DNA from: Saprospiraceae bacterium
Lineage (GTDB): Bacteria; Bacteroidota; Bacteroidia; Chitinophagales; Saprospiraceae
Reading direction: 5' to 3'
Length of the DNA: 5,819 nt
Assembly: GCA_007134625.1 (NCBI GenBank)
Contig: SLKL01000069.1
Location: 1-5,819 of the forward strand
Made by a program: the position numbers and the translations under genes. Within the stretch, counting starts at the first letter, position 1. Each line of letters opens with the position of its first letter. Shown here piece by piece: positions 1 to 5,819 of the stretch. The notes under the pieces were generated by a model that saw only the letters and a list, made by a program, of their open reading frames with translations, was not told where the DNA came from and searched no databases.

Positions 1-161
1 CTACTGAGAAAGATGCTGTCAGGTTACAGCCACACAGTAAATTTTTTGCAGAACAAAAAATACCCATTTTCATCCAACCCATTCAAGTGAAATTCCACTC
101 ATTTGAAGGTAGAATCTTTGATGATTATGTAAAAAATAAACTGCTGCAGTTTAAAGCTTGA
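1..161 (+). CDS. lpxK: Tetraacyldisaccharide 4'-kinase LpxK, C-terminal end (5' partial)
   Basis: The frame whose first complete codon is at base 3 is open from the window edge to a TGA at 159-161 and gives 52 residues. It begins TEKDAVRL, and bases 1-2 (ct) would complete a Thr codon if preceded by A. TTEKD-x-VRL is a hallmark of the C-terminal half of LpxK. Further on, IPIFIQPIQVKF and then FDDYVKNKL match the family's usual ending, where a beta strand of the form 'P-I-x-V-x-F' is followed by a short helix and the C-terminus. LpxK is an inner-membrane-associated P-loop kinase that phosphorylates the 4' position of the lipid A disaccharide precursor, the sixth step of the Raetz pathway. The Walker motif and catalytic residues lie outside the window. 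The gene converges on the minus-strand gene at 174-764. Identification rests on a short fragment but the motif is quite specific. Confidence 0.8.
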   Translation, partial: TEKDAVRLQPHSKFFAEQKIPIFIQPIQVKFHSFEGRIFDDYVKNKLLQFKA

Positions 162-177
162 TAAATTCATTAATCAA
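158..177. repeat. Imperfect 20-bp palindrome spanning two convergent stop codons
   Basis: TTGAT at 158-162 is matched by ATCAA at 173-177, and the inner triplets AAT (164-166) and ATT (169-171) also pair; only 163/172 and the central two bases break the symmetry. It contains the lpxK TGA (159-161) and the TCA that encodes the opposite gene's TGA (174-176). It could act as a weak bidirectional end signal, but the stem is AT-rich and has no T-run, so a functional terminator is not supported. Part of the symmetry follows from two TTGA-type stops facing each other. Confidence 0.3.
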
Positions 178-764
178 CGAGGCAAATCTACTGACTTTTT
201 GGTCTTCAGCCCCATTCTCTTCATTTCATCCTTGAAAGCTATCTCGAAATCCCAACTTAATGAAACTCCCCTTTCTTCCCAGATGGGAATTAGCTTCAAC
301 AATTTCCTTAATGCAAAATCTGAATCCAGTACAAAGTCATATCTGTTACCATTCACTATGATAAAATTAGCTGTCAGGTCTGCATAGTCCTTTTTAAAAT
401 AATCAAAAATTCGTTCCCTAATACTTGTTGTTCTAACCTGGAGATGAATTCTTTGCCCTGACTTTATTCCGATTCGTTTCTGCTTTTTACCATCCGGATC
501 CAGCATAAGTTCGGTTTCATTCAGTCTAAGCTTAGGAAGTGAATCATAAAGTTTTTTATACTCCTGCAGTCTGGTATAAGAGTAATAAGCAGCAATAATA
601 TAAATAACACCCCCAATAGTAATCAGCGTCCAATTGGTCTCTCCAAACATTCCTCCTACAATAAAGCCAATAGAAATACCCGGAGGAATCTGTACCAAAA
701 AATTAAACTTCCTCAGCTCGTAGAACCTGTCTGTGTTAATATATTTTGCCTTGAAATTTGACAT
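174..764 (-). CDS. Hypothetical protein with two N-terminal membrane helices
   Basis: I do not recognise this 196-residue protein. It starts with ATG (complement of 762-764), preceded by an A-rich stretch without a clear ribosome binding site, as is common in Bacteroidota. A basic N-terminus (residues 1-20) is followed by two hydrophobic segments at about 22-40 and 45-63, joined by a very short turn (GETN). This forms a helical hairpin that should leave both ends on the same side, probably the cytoplasm. The remaining 130 residues are soluble, rich in Lys and Arg, and alternate in a beta-like way (IHLQVRTTS, NFIIVNGNRYDFVLDS). They then end in a helix around LRKLLKLIPIWEERG. The layout resembles small membrane-anchored PH-like proteins, but that is a guess from shape, not a motif match. 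It lies 29 bases downstream of purB on the same strand and may be co-transcribed with it. No functional link to purine synthesis is visible. Confidence 0.75.
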   Translation of the reverse strand: MSNFKAKYINTDRFYELRKFNFLVQIPPGISIGFIVGGMFGETNWTLITIGGVIYIIAAYYSYTRLQEYKKLYDSLPKLRLNETELMLDPDGKKQKRIGIKSGQRIHLQVRTTSIRERIFDYFKKDYADLTANFIIVNGNRYDFVLDSDFALRKLLKLIPIWEERGVSLSWDFEIAFKDEMKRMGLKTKKSVDLPR

Positions 765-793
765 TATTATTTATTTCCGTTCAGAATACCATT

Positions 794-2143
794 TTAATAC
801 CCGTGATAGTTAAAAGGAGTAATTTGCTTTAACTCTCCTTTCAGCTCATCTGAAATTTCCAGTGAATCTATAAAATCATCAATTTCAGCCTTTCCAATTC
901 TTTGATTTCCTCTTGTCAGGGCTTTTAATTGTTCATAGGGATTAGGGATGCCTTCTCTGCGCAATACGTTTTGAATTCCTTCCGCTACCACCATGTAATT
1001 TCGCTCTAAATCCTCATTTAATTTCTGCTGATTAAGCTTTAATTTACTTATTCCTTTTTCCAGTGATTTTAGAGATATGAGTATATGGCCGTAAGGAACC
1101 CCTATATTTCTGAGAACTGTACTATCCGTTAAATCTCTTTGCAAGCGGGAAATAGGCAGTTTGTTAGCAAGGTGATTGAATAAAGCATTGGCAAGGCCGA
1201 GATTTCCCTCAGCATTTTCAAAATCTATGGGATTCACTTTATGTGGCATAGCAGATGAGCCAACCTCTGAAGCTATGGTTTTTTGCTGAAAATAATCCAT
1301 TGAGATATAGGTCCACATATCTCTTGCAAAATCCGTTAAAATGTTGTTTATCCTCACAAAAGTCTGGAAAAAAGCAGCGAGATTATCGTAATGCTCAATC
1401 TGTGTTGTGGTCTGCTGTCGCTGAATACCTAGTCGTTCTCTGAGGAGCTCGTCTGCAAACTTTTTCCAGTCAATATCAGGATAAGCCACTTTGTGAGCAT
1501 TGAAATTACCTGTTGCGCCACCGAATTTACCGGAGTGCGGAATATTATTGAGTAAATTCAATTGCTGTTCCAGTCTTTCCACAAAAACCTGCATTTCTTT
1601 ACCAAGTCTTGTCGGGGAAGCAGGTTGACCGTGAGTTTTGGCAAGCATGGCAACATCTTTCCAGGCTTCTGCTAATTCGCTGATTTTATTTTTCACCTTT
1701 ATTAAAGCAGGAATCACTACCTCATCAAGAGCCTCCTTATGACTCATTGGAACAGCCGTATTATTAATATCCTGCGAGGTCAGACCAAAATGGATGAATT
1801 CCTGATGCTTCTCGATTTCAGTTCCCTTTATTTTTTCTTTTAAAAAGTACTCCACTGCCTTAACATCGTGGTTGGTTACGGATTCTATTTCTTTAATCCG
1901 CCTTGCAGATTGGACGGTGTAGTTATCCATCACCTCATCGAGTATTTTTAAGTCTTTGGAATTTATCCCCCTCAACTGTGGCAAGGGTATTTCCGTCAAA
2001 GCTTTAAAATACTCCACCTCCACCTTAAGTCTGTAAAAAATAAGGGCAGATTCGGAGAAATACTTGGATAACTCACCGGTTTTTGATGCATATCTTCCAT
2101 CAACAGGAGAAATACTTTCTAGGTTAAAATCAATTTTACTCAC
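794..2143 (-). CDS. purB: Adenylosuccinate lyase PurB
   Basis: This 449-residue protein belongs to the fumarase/aspartase superfamily and is of the E. coli PurB type (about 456 residues). It removes fumarate twice in purine synthesis, converting SAICAR to AICAR and adenylosuccinate to AMP, as a cytoplasmic homotetramer. Visible landmarks are SPVDGRY (12-18), TNHDVKAVEYFLKEK (90-104), TSQDINN (122-128), and KTHGQPASP (169-177) with the catalytic acid His171. The superfamily signature GSSAMPHKVNPIDFEN (295-310) carries the catalytic serine on its mobile loop, and LQRDLTDSTVLRN is at 334-346. The start is GTG (complement of 2141-2143). No ATG lies upstream before an in-frame stop at 2189-2191, and this start gives the normal distance to the VDGRY motif. 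There is no Shine-Dalgarno. The leader carries a 7+7 inverted repeat (2165-2190). All key residues are present, so the enzyme should be active. Confidence 0.97.
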   Translation of the reverse strand: MSKIDFNLESISPVDGRYASKTGELSKYFSESALIFYRLKVEVEYFKALTEIPLPQLRGINSKDLKILDEVMDNYTVQSARRIKEIESVTNHDVKAVEYFLKEKIKGTEIEKHQEFIHFGLTSQDINNTAVPMSHKEALDEVVIPALIKVKNKISELAEAWKDVAMLAKTHGQPASPTRLGKEMQVFVERLEQQLNLLNNIPHSGKFGGATGNFNAHKVAYPDIDWKKFADELLRERLGIQRQQTTTQIEHYDNLAAFFQTFVRINNILTDFARDMWTYISMDYFQQKTIASEVGSSAMPHKVNPIDFENAEGNLGLANALFNHLANKLPISRLQRDLTDSTVLRNIGVPYGHILISLKSLEKGISKLKLNQQKLNEDLERNYMVVAEGIQNVLRREGIPNPYEQLKALTRGNQRIGKAEIDDFIDSLEISDELKGELKQITPFNYHGY

Positions 2144-2240
2144 GGTATTTTGGTTTTTATACGCGAGTCCAGTCTGATCACAGTGGACTCAACTATCAAT
2201 TTTTGAATTTTGCAAAAATACCAAAATATCGGACATTTTA
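2144..2240 (-). promoter_or_regulatory. purB leader and possible promoter
   Basis: On the minus strand, complement of 2213-2220 reads TATTTTTG, which fits the Bacteroidota -7 consensus TAnnTTTG. The -33 TTTG that should lie about 20 bases further upstream is not seen, so this is only a candidate. A start point near 2206 would give a leader of about 60 bases that includes the inverted repeat at 2165-2190. The 10-bp perfect palindrome TTTTGCAAAA (2208-2217) overlaps the proposed -7 box. No ORF or RNA gene is visible here. Confidence 0.25.
2165..2190 (-). promoter_or_regulatory. Inverted repeat GAGTCCA-N12-TGGACTC in purB leader
   Basis: GAGTCCA (2165-2171) and TGGACTC (2184-2190) are perfect inverted copies separated by 12 bases. 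The spacer contains the palindrome TGATCA and can add a CTG/CAG pairing on one side with a two-base bulge. On the purB strand the element ends 21 bases before the GTG start. It is not followed by a U-run in that direction, so a terminator is unlikely. An operator for a dimeric regulator or an RNA hairpin affecting translation are both possible, and the sequence alone does not decide between them. Confidence 0.45.
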
Positions 2241-2422
2241 TTGGCTACTGGTTTTTGGTTTCTGGCTTCTGGCTGCTGGCTGCTGGCTGGCACATAGCTT
2301 CTAGTCACTAGCAGCAGGCCTATAGTTTGATCATAGTTCGTTAGCAACTAAAAGAAGCCAAGAGCCAAGAGCCAGAAGCCAGAAGCCATAGGCTAGCAGC
2401 CAGAAGCTAAAAGCCAACTAAA
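2241..2422. repeat. Inverted pair of degenerate 7-bp tandem arrays
   Basis: The left arm (2241-2289) is seven consecutive heptads of the form YTGGYTN, three of them identical CTGGCTG. The right arm (2353-2415) is nine consecutive heptads around the consensus AGAAGCC, the reverse complement theme GGCTTCT. The arms pair in several registers. In the best one, 2260-2274 is a perfect 15-bp inverted copy of 2370-2384, and 2256-2288 pairs with 2356-2388 at 28 of 33 positions by Watson-Crick rules plus one G-T. A second register has a perfect 13-bp match, 2265-2277 with 2395-2407. The middle (2290-2352) is more degenerate but holds CTAGTcACTAG (2301-2311). The 9-mer CAACTAAAA occurs at 2345-2353 and 2415-2423, flanking the right arm. 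A period of seven and stops in all frames argue against coding. No T-run follows on either side, so it is not a classical intrinsic terminator. The element sits directly after the ftsH stop codon. Confidence 0.8.
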
Positions 2423-2424
2423 AC

Positions 2425-4608
2425 TTACTTATCCGAATCTTCAACCTCACCTTTTGATGAACTGATGTCATCTTCATTTCCATCCTCCTTTTTGGATTTT
2501 GACTTACCGGGAAGTGGAGGTGGTGCAATAACATCTGCCGTTTCCGGGGCTTGATCTTCTTGTTCATTTACTTCAACTGCTTCATTGTCAGGAGCGCCAT
2601 TGGTCTTGGTTTCAATATTGGTCTCTTCTTTTTGAACTTCCTCTTCCTTGGTCTCAGGAGTTTCTGCCTGTATGGGCTCGAAAGGTCTTTTCCCAATTAG
2701 TTTTTCCAGATCGGACTTTAAGAGCACCTCTCTTTCTAGGAGAGCACGTGCCAAAATCTCAAGTTCATCTCTTCTCTCATTTAGGAGTTCGATCGCTCTT
2801 TTGTACTGACCTTCAATAAGGCTTCTGACTTCTTCATCTATTTCCTTAGCTGTTAAGTCTGAATATGGTTTCTGAAATTGATCCTGAGACATCCCATGAT
2901 AAGATACATTACCAATTTTATCATTCAGGCCGTAAACTATAATCATGCTATAGGCTTGTTTGGTGACCTGATCAAGATCACTTTGAGCTCCTGTAGAAAT
3001 TTTGTCAAAAATAACTTTTTCAGCGGCACGCCCCCCAAGGGTCATACACATTCTATCGAGGAGTTGCTCAGTTCTTACGATATGCTCTTCCTTGGGGAGA
3101 TATTGGGCATAGCCGAGTGTACCAATACCCCGGGGAACGATGGTTACTTTCACTAGTGGTGAAGCATGTTCCAGGAACCACCCACAGATAGCGTGACCTG
3201 CTTCGTGATAGGCAATAATTTCTTTCTCAGCGGGACTAATGATCTTACTTTTCTTCTCAAGACCACCTATAACTCTATCAAGTGCATAATTAAAATCGTC
3301 CAGATCTACAGCCTTCTTATTCCTTCTAGCGGCAATCAACGCAGCTTCATTACATACATTGGCAATATCAGCCCCTGCGAAGCCAGGTGTCATTTCTGAC
3401 AATACACTGGCCTTGACATCAGGTCCTGATTTAATTGCGCGTAAATGCACCTTAAATATGGCCTCACGTCCCTTCAAGTCCGGTCTGTCAATGCCAATTT
3501 GACGGTCGAATCTTCCCGGTCTCAACAAAGCAGAATCGAGTACATCCGGTCGGTTGGTTGCTGCCATTAGAATTACACCTTTATCAGTGCTGAATCCATC
3601 CATTTCAACCAGCAGCTGATTCAGTGTGTTTTCCCGCTCATCATTTCCACCCTGGATAGCTCCCTTTCCTCTTGCTCTACCGATGGCGTCAATTTCATCA
3701 ATAAATACAATACACGGAGCTTTTTCTCTTGCTTGTTTAAATAAATCCCTAACACGCGAAGCACCAACACCTACGAACATCTCCACAAAATCAGAACCTG
3801 AGATAGAGAAGAAGGGCACACCTGCCTCTCCTGCCACTGCTTTAGCAAGAAGGGTTTTACCCGTTCCCGGAGGACCAACTAATAATACACCTTTGGGAAT
3901 TTTCCCCCCAAGAGCGGTATATTTATTTGGGTTTTTCAAAAAGTCAACTACTTCCATCACCTCCTCTTTAGCCTCATCCAAGCCTGCCACATCCTGAAAG
4001 GTTACTGAAACCTTGGTGTTTTTATCAAAAAGAGTCGCCTTACTTTTCCCTATATTAAAAATCTGACCTCCAGGCCCACCGGCTCCACCTGCTACTCTAC
4101 GCATGATAAAAATCCATATCGCAATAAGGATGGCGAATGGGATTACCCAACTCAATATGGGACCCAACCAATTTTGTCTCTCGATGTAAATAGGATCAAT
4201 CTGATCAGCGCTATGTAATTGCGCATTCAATTCATCCAGTCTTTTGGCAAAAGATTCCGGTGGACCAATATTAAAGTGATAATGTGGCCTATCCGTTAGT
4301 AAGGAAGTTTGATTTGCATCGTGATATTCGGTATTGCTCAGGCTTGACGACCTGATAAAAACATTAGCAGTCCGCTCATTGATGATTTCCAACTTTTCTA
4401 CATCCCCGGCCAAAACCATCTTTTCAAATCTACCCATGGTAATGGGATCATTTCCACCACCACTGTAGCTCATCACATTTAGCGCGATAAGAAAAATAGC
4501 AATTAAAGCATAAATCCAGTACGAACTTATACCCGGCTTATTTGGTCCCTGTCCCCCATCTTTTCCTTCAGATGGCTTCTTTGGGTTTTTATTTTGATTT
4601 ATATCCAT
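2425..4608 (-). CDS. ftsH: ATP-dependent zinc metalloprotease FtsH
   Basis: This 727-residue AAA+ protease is anchored in the inner membrane. As a hexamer it extracts and degrades membrane and short-lived cytoplasmic proteins. Two membrane helices (about 30-47 and 149-169) enclose a periplasmic FtsH_ext-type domain. The AAA module has Walker A GPPGTGKT (245-252), the pore loop MFVG (277-280), and Walker B VFIDEID (301-307). Its second region of homology (about 351-369) has arginine fingers in LLRPGRFDR (Arg363, Arg366). The peptidase has the zinc site HEAGH (468-472), with Asp544 in TGAQSDLD as the likely third ligand. After about residue 640 a Glu/Lys-rich acidic tail of some 85 residues follows, with an APPPLPG stretch near 695-701. 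This makes the protein longer than E. coli FtsH (644 residues). The ATG start (complement of 4606-4608) has an A-rich, Shine-Dalgarno-free leader. The gene follows rsfS by 77 bases and is probably co-transcribed with it. Confidence 0.98.
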   Translation of the reverse strand: MDINQNKNPKKPSEGKDGGQGPNKPGISSYWIYALIAIFLIALNVMSYSGGGNDPITMGRFEKMVLAGDVEKLEIINERTANVFIRSSSLSNTEYHDANQTSLLTDRPHYHFNIGPPESFAKRLDELNAQLHSADQIDPIYIERQNWLGPILSWVIPFAILIAIWIFIMRRVAGGAGGPGGQIFNIGKSKATLFDKNTKVSVTFQDVAGLDEAKEEVMEVVDFLKNPNKYTALGGKIPKGVLLVGPPGTGKTLLAKAVAGEAGVPFFSISGSDFVEMFVGVGASRVRDLFKQAREKAPCIVFIDEIDAIGRARGKGAIQGGNDERENTLNQLLVEMDGFSTDKGVILMAATNRPDVLDSALLRPGRFDRQIGIDRPDLKGREAIFKVHLRAIKSGPDVKASVLSEMTPGFAGADIANVCNEAALIAARRNKKAVDLDDFNYALDRVIGGLEKKSKIISPAEKEIIAYHEAGHAICGWFLEHASPLVKVTIVPRGIGTLGYAQYLPKEEHIVRTEQLLDRMCMTLGGRAAEKVIFDKISTGAQSDLDQVTKQAYSMIIVYGLNDKIGNVSYHGMSQDQFQKPYSDLTAKEIDEEVRSLIEGQYKRAIELLNERRDELEILARALLEREVLLKSDLEKLIGKRPFEPIQAETPETKEEEVQKEETNIETKTNGAPDNEAVEVNEQEDQAPETADVIAPPPLPGKSKSKKEDGNEDDISSSKGEVEDSDK

Positions 4609-4685
4609 TTCAATTTATTTTACCGTTTTTCATCGCCTACAGATGTCAGCATTGAAAAACAGTTCAGTATTCGGTTTTTATAACT

Positions 4686-5081
4686 TTACAGATCGTCGTA
4701 TTCAGTAATTTTTCCATCTGACCACAATTCTTCCAGCTCATAAAAAAGTCTGGTTTCGGGATGAAAAACGTGTACAACGGTATTAAAGTAATCTAACAAA
4801 ATCCATCTCGATTCTGTTTTTCCCTCAACATGAGAAGGTCTTTCCTCCAGACTATCTTTCACGTTTTTTACAATATTGTCAGATATTGCTTTTATTTGTG
4901 TGGTTGATTCTCCGGAGCAAATAATGAAATAATCAGCCGAAGCATCATGTAAACTCCTCAAATCAATTTTTACTATTTCTTTACCTTTGATCTCCCTTAT
5001 CGATTCAACAATCAAATCATTGAGTTCAGAATCGTTATAGGGCTGAGATTGTTCAATTGGTTTCTTTTGTATTTGCGTCAA
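4686..5081 (-). CDS. rsfS: Ribosomal silencing factor RsfS
   Basis: This 131-residue protein of the Iojap/DUF143 family binds ribosomal protein uL14 on the large subunit and blocks subunit joining, which lowers translation in starvation or stationary phase. The domain runs from about residue 20 to 121. Its motifs are LIVESIREIKGKEIVKIDL (23-41), ADYFIICSGES (49-59), VEGKTESRWILLDY (85-98), and the conserved ending VVHVFHPETRLFYELEELW (102-120). The start is TTG (complement of 5079-5081). An in-frame TAA lies just upstream (complement of 5088-5090) with no ATG or GTG between, and no ATG occurs before the conserved domain. The resulting extension of about 19 polar residues ahead of the domain is the least certain part; a later TTG at residue 23 would cut into the domain. 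It is the first gene of the probable rsfS-ftsH unit and is divergent from the biotin ligase gene. Confidence 0.93.
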   Translation of the reverse strand: MTQIQKKPIEQSQPYNDSELNDLIVESIREIKGKEIVKIDLRSLHDASADYFIICSGESTTQIKAISDNIVKNVKDSLEERPSHVEGKTESRWILLDYFNTVVHVFHPETRLFYELEELWSDGKITEYDDL

Positions 5082-5126
5082 GTTTATTTACTTTAATTTT
5101 ATTTACAACATTTTAAATAGAACCCT
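5082..5126. promoter_or_regulatory. Divergent intergenic region between rsfS and biotin ligase
   Basis: Only 45 very AT-rich bases separate the two start codons, so promoters for both directions must overlap here or lie inside the opposing genes. On the plus strand, TTTG at 5072-5075 and TAATTTTA at 5094-5101 are 18 bases apart and resemble the Bacteroidota -33/-7 pair (TTTG and TAnnTTTG, with the last base differing). That would start the ligase transcript near 5108. I see no comparable pair for rsfS on the minus strand. In sequence this AT-rich, chance matches are expected. Confidence 0.25.
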
Positions 5127-5765
5127 GTGAAAATTGGAAAAGTTCTGATTCAGTTTAGCTCCATCGATTCAACTAACGATTATGCTACTTACTTATTGGC
5201 AAAAAGCGAGCCAATCGACGGAACTGTCATTTCGACAGATTTTCAAAGTGCCGGCAGGGGTCAAGGGGTAAACAAATGGCAGAGTCAGGCTGAAAAAAAT
5301 CTATTATTGTCAGTCATCCTGAGACCTGAGAACTTAGCAGTATCAAATAGTTTTTCACTCAATCTACTGGGTGCACTATCTGTTGCTTCTCTCATCAAAA
5401 AAAATTACCCCGACCTTCACCCTTTGATAAAGTGGCCAAATGATATCCTTGTCAAAGATAAGAAAATTGCGGGAATATTGATCAGGAATCAGATACAGTC
5501 AAAAAAAATTGTTTCATCAGTTTGCGGTTTTGGCATCAATGTGAATCAACTCGATTTTTCGACCATAGAGAACGGAAGACCGGCAAGTTCTCTTTATATG
5601 CTCAGCGGGAGAAAAAATGAACTGAATGAATTGCTTTCTGATTTCCTTCTGGAATTGACTACTAACTATAAATTCCTGCAGTTGAATCCCAATATGTTGG
5701 CAGATTTAGCATTGCCTCTAATGATGGGTAATAGGGAAATGATTCAAATTCAAAACAAAAAATAA
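5127..5765 (+). CDS. birA: Biotin--[acetyl-CoA-carboxylase] ligase, ended early by an in-frame TAA
   Basis: This is a class I biotin-protein ligase with the catalytic domain only and no N-terminal DNA-binding domain. It makes biotinyl-AMP and transfers biotin to the carrier lysine of acetyl-CoA carboxylase. The 212 residues show DSTN (14-17), the biotin/ATP-binding glycine loop AGRGQG (42-47), KWPNDI (102-107), KIAGILI with the likely catalytic Lys113 (113-119), and GINVN (136-140). The start is GTG at 5127-5129, the first possible start after an in-frame TAG at 5118-5120. TAA at 5763-5765 ends the frame just as the SH3-like C-terminal domain begins, so the product is about 30 residues shorter than usual for the family (around 240-250). 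The next 18 codons stay open in the same frame and look like the missing domain. It is either truncated by a nonsense change or affected by a sequence error. The symbol birA is used in the family sense; regulation of biotin genes is not implied. Confidence 0.88.
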   Translation: MKIGKVLIQFSSIDSTNDYATYLLAKSEPIDGTVISTDFQSAGRGQGVNKWQSQAEKNLLLSVILRPENLAVSNSFSLNLLGALSVASLIKKNYPDLHPLIKWPNDILVKDKKIAGILIRNQIQSKKIVSSVCGFGINVNQLDFSTIENGRPASSLYMLSGRKNELNELLSDFLLELTTNYKFLQLNPNMLADLALPLMMGNREMIQIQNKK

Positions 5766-5819
5766 GGGGAAAGTATTCTTTGTTTGGTGACTGGAATAGA
5801 GATATCCGGAAGAATAAAA
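5766..5819 (+). pseudogene. In-frame continuation of the biotin ligase C-terminal domain after the TAA (3' partial)
   Basis: The 18 codons after the TAA, read in the same frame, give GESILCLVTGIEISGRIK and run off the window. This fits the C-terminal domain of biotin ligases, where a strand containing V/I-x-GI is followed by a turn and G-x-L/I (compare E. coli BirA, ISRGIDKQGALLLE). Together with REMIQIQNKK just before the stop it forms a continuous domain start, broken only by the TAA. Changing a single base of TAA to AAA, GAA or CAA would restore the reading frame. The identification is by pattern recognition over a short stretch. Confidence 0.55.

Noticed and set aside
1..90. Frame 1 open reading at the window start (ends TGA at 88-90)
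   Set aside because: The overlapping frame from base 3 carries the LpxK TEKD motif and runs longer; frame 1 has no recognisable content.
199..387. Plus-strand open frame of 62 codons opposite the membrane protein gene
   Set aside because: It lies fully antisense to a longer ORF with plausible membrane topology and has no recognisable features.
1255..1443. Plus-strand open frame inside purB
   Set aside because: Antisense shadow of a well-conserved enzyme; no family resemblance.
2144..2240. Purine riboswitch in the purB leader
   Set aside because: The leader is too short and shows only one simple hairpin, not the three-way junction with conserved core of purine riboswitches.
2241..2422. CRISPR array or intrinsic terminator for the heptad repeats
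   Set aside because: Units are 7 bp without unique spacers, so it is not CRISPR. There is no T-run after the hairpin on either strand, so a classical terminator is not supported.
2878..3997. Three plus-strand open frames (2878-3156, 3166-3399, 3626-3997) within ftsH
   Set aside because: All are antisense to the conserved AAA and peptidase domains of FtsH and reflect its codon use.
4609..4685. Possible promoter or terminator between rsfS and ftsH
   Set aside because: The 77 bases are AT-rich with similar CGGTTTTT/CCGTTTTT words but no clear hairpin or promoter pair; nothing can be supported.
5777..5818. Alternative frame after the ligase stop reading SLFGDWNRDIRKNK
   Set aside because: It is open for a short stretch but does not resemble the biotin ligase C-terminal domain, while the original frame does, so a frameshift explanation is less likely than a nonsense change.

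Overview
The window looks like a chromosomal housekeeping region of a low-GC member of the Bacteroidota, most likely a Cytophagales-like marine or soil bacterium. The evidence is the gene content and order (biotin ligase divergent from rsfS-ftsH), the FtsH with a long acidic tail, the lack of Shine-Dalgarno sequences ahead of the genes, the AT-rich leaders, and an lpxK end that implies a lipid A-making Gram-negative. The lineage is inferred from these features and was not checked by a database search.

Layout, left to right. Bases 1-161 (+) hold the C-terminal end of lpxK (lipid A 4'-kinase). It converges, with only 12 bases between the stop codons, on a minus-strand gene for an unrecognised two-helix membrane protein (174-764). 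Upstream of that on the same strand is purB, adenylosuccinate lyase (794-2143). A 281-base gap (2144-2424) follows. It holds a purB leader with a perfect 7+7 inverted repeat and a striking pair of inverted 7-bp tandem arrays able to form a long hairpin. Next come ftsH (2425-4608) and rsfS (4686-5081), both minus strand and probably one transcription unit. A 45-base divergent gap separates rsfS from a plus-strand biotin-protein ligase gene (5127 onward), which runs to the window end.

The genes serve unrelated core functions: lipid A synthesis, purine synthesis, membrane protein quality control, ribosome silencing in slow growth, and biotin attachment to acetyl-CoA carboxylase. FtsH also degrades LpxC in enterobacteria, but nothing here shows a link to the neighbouring lpxK.

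I see no mobile element, CRISPR array, RNA gene or convincing novel multi-gene system. The two observations most worth checking are the in-frame TAA in the biotin ligase gene, after which family-like C-terminal sequence continues in the same frame, and the inverted heptad-repeat structure between ftsH and purB.
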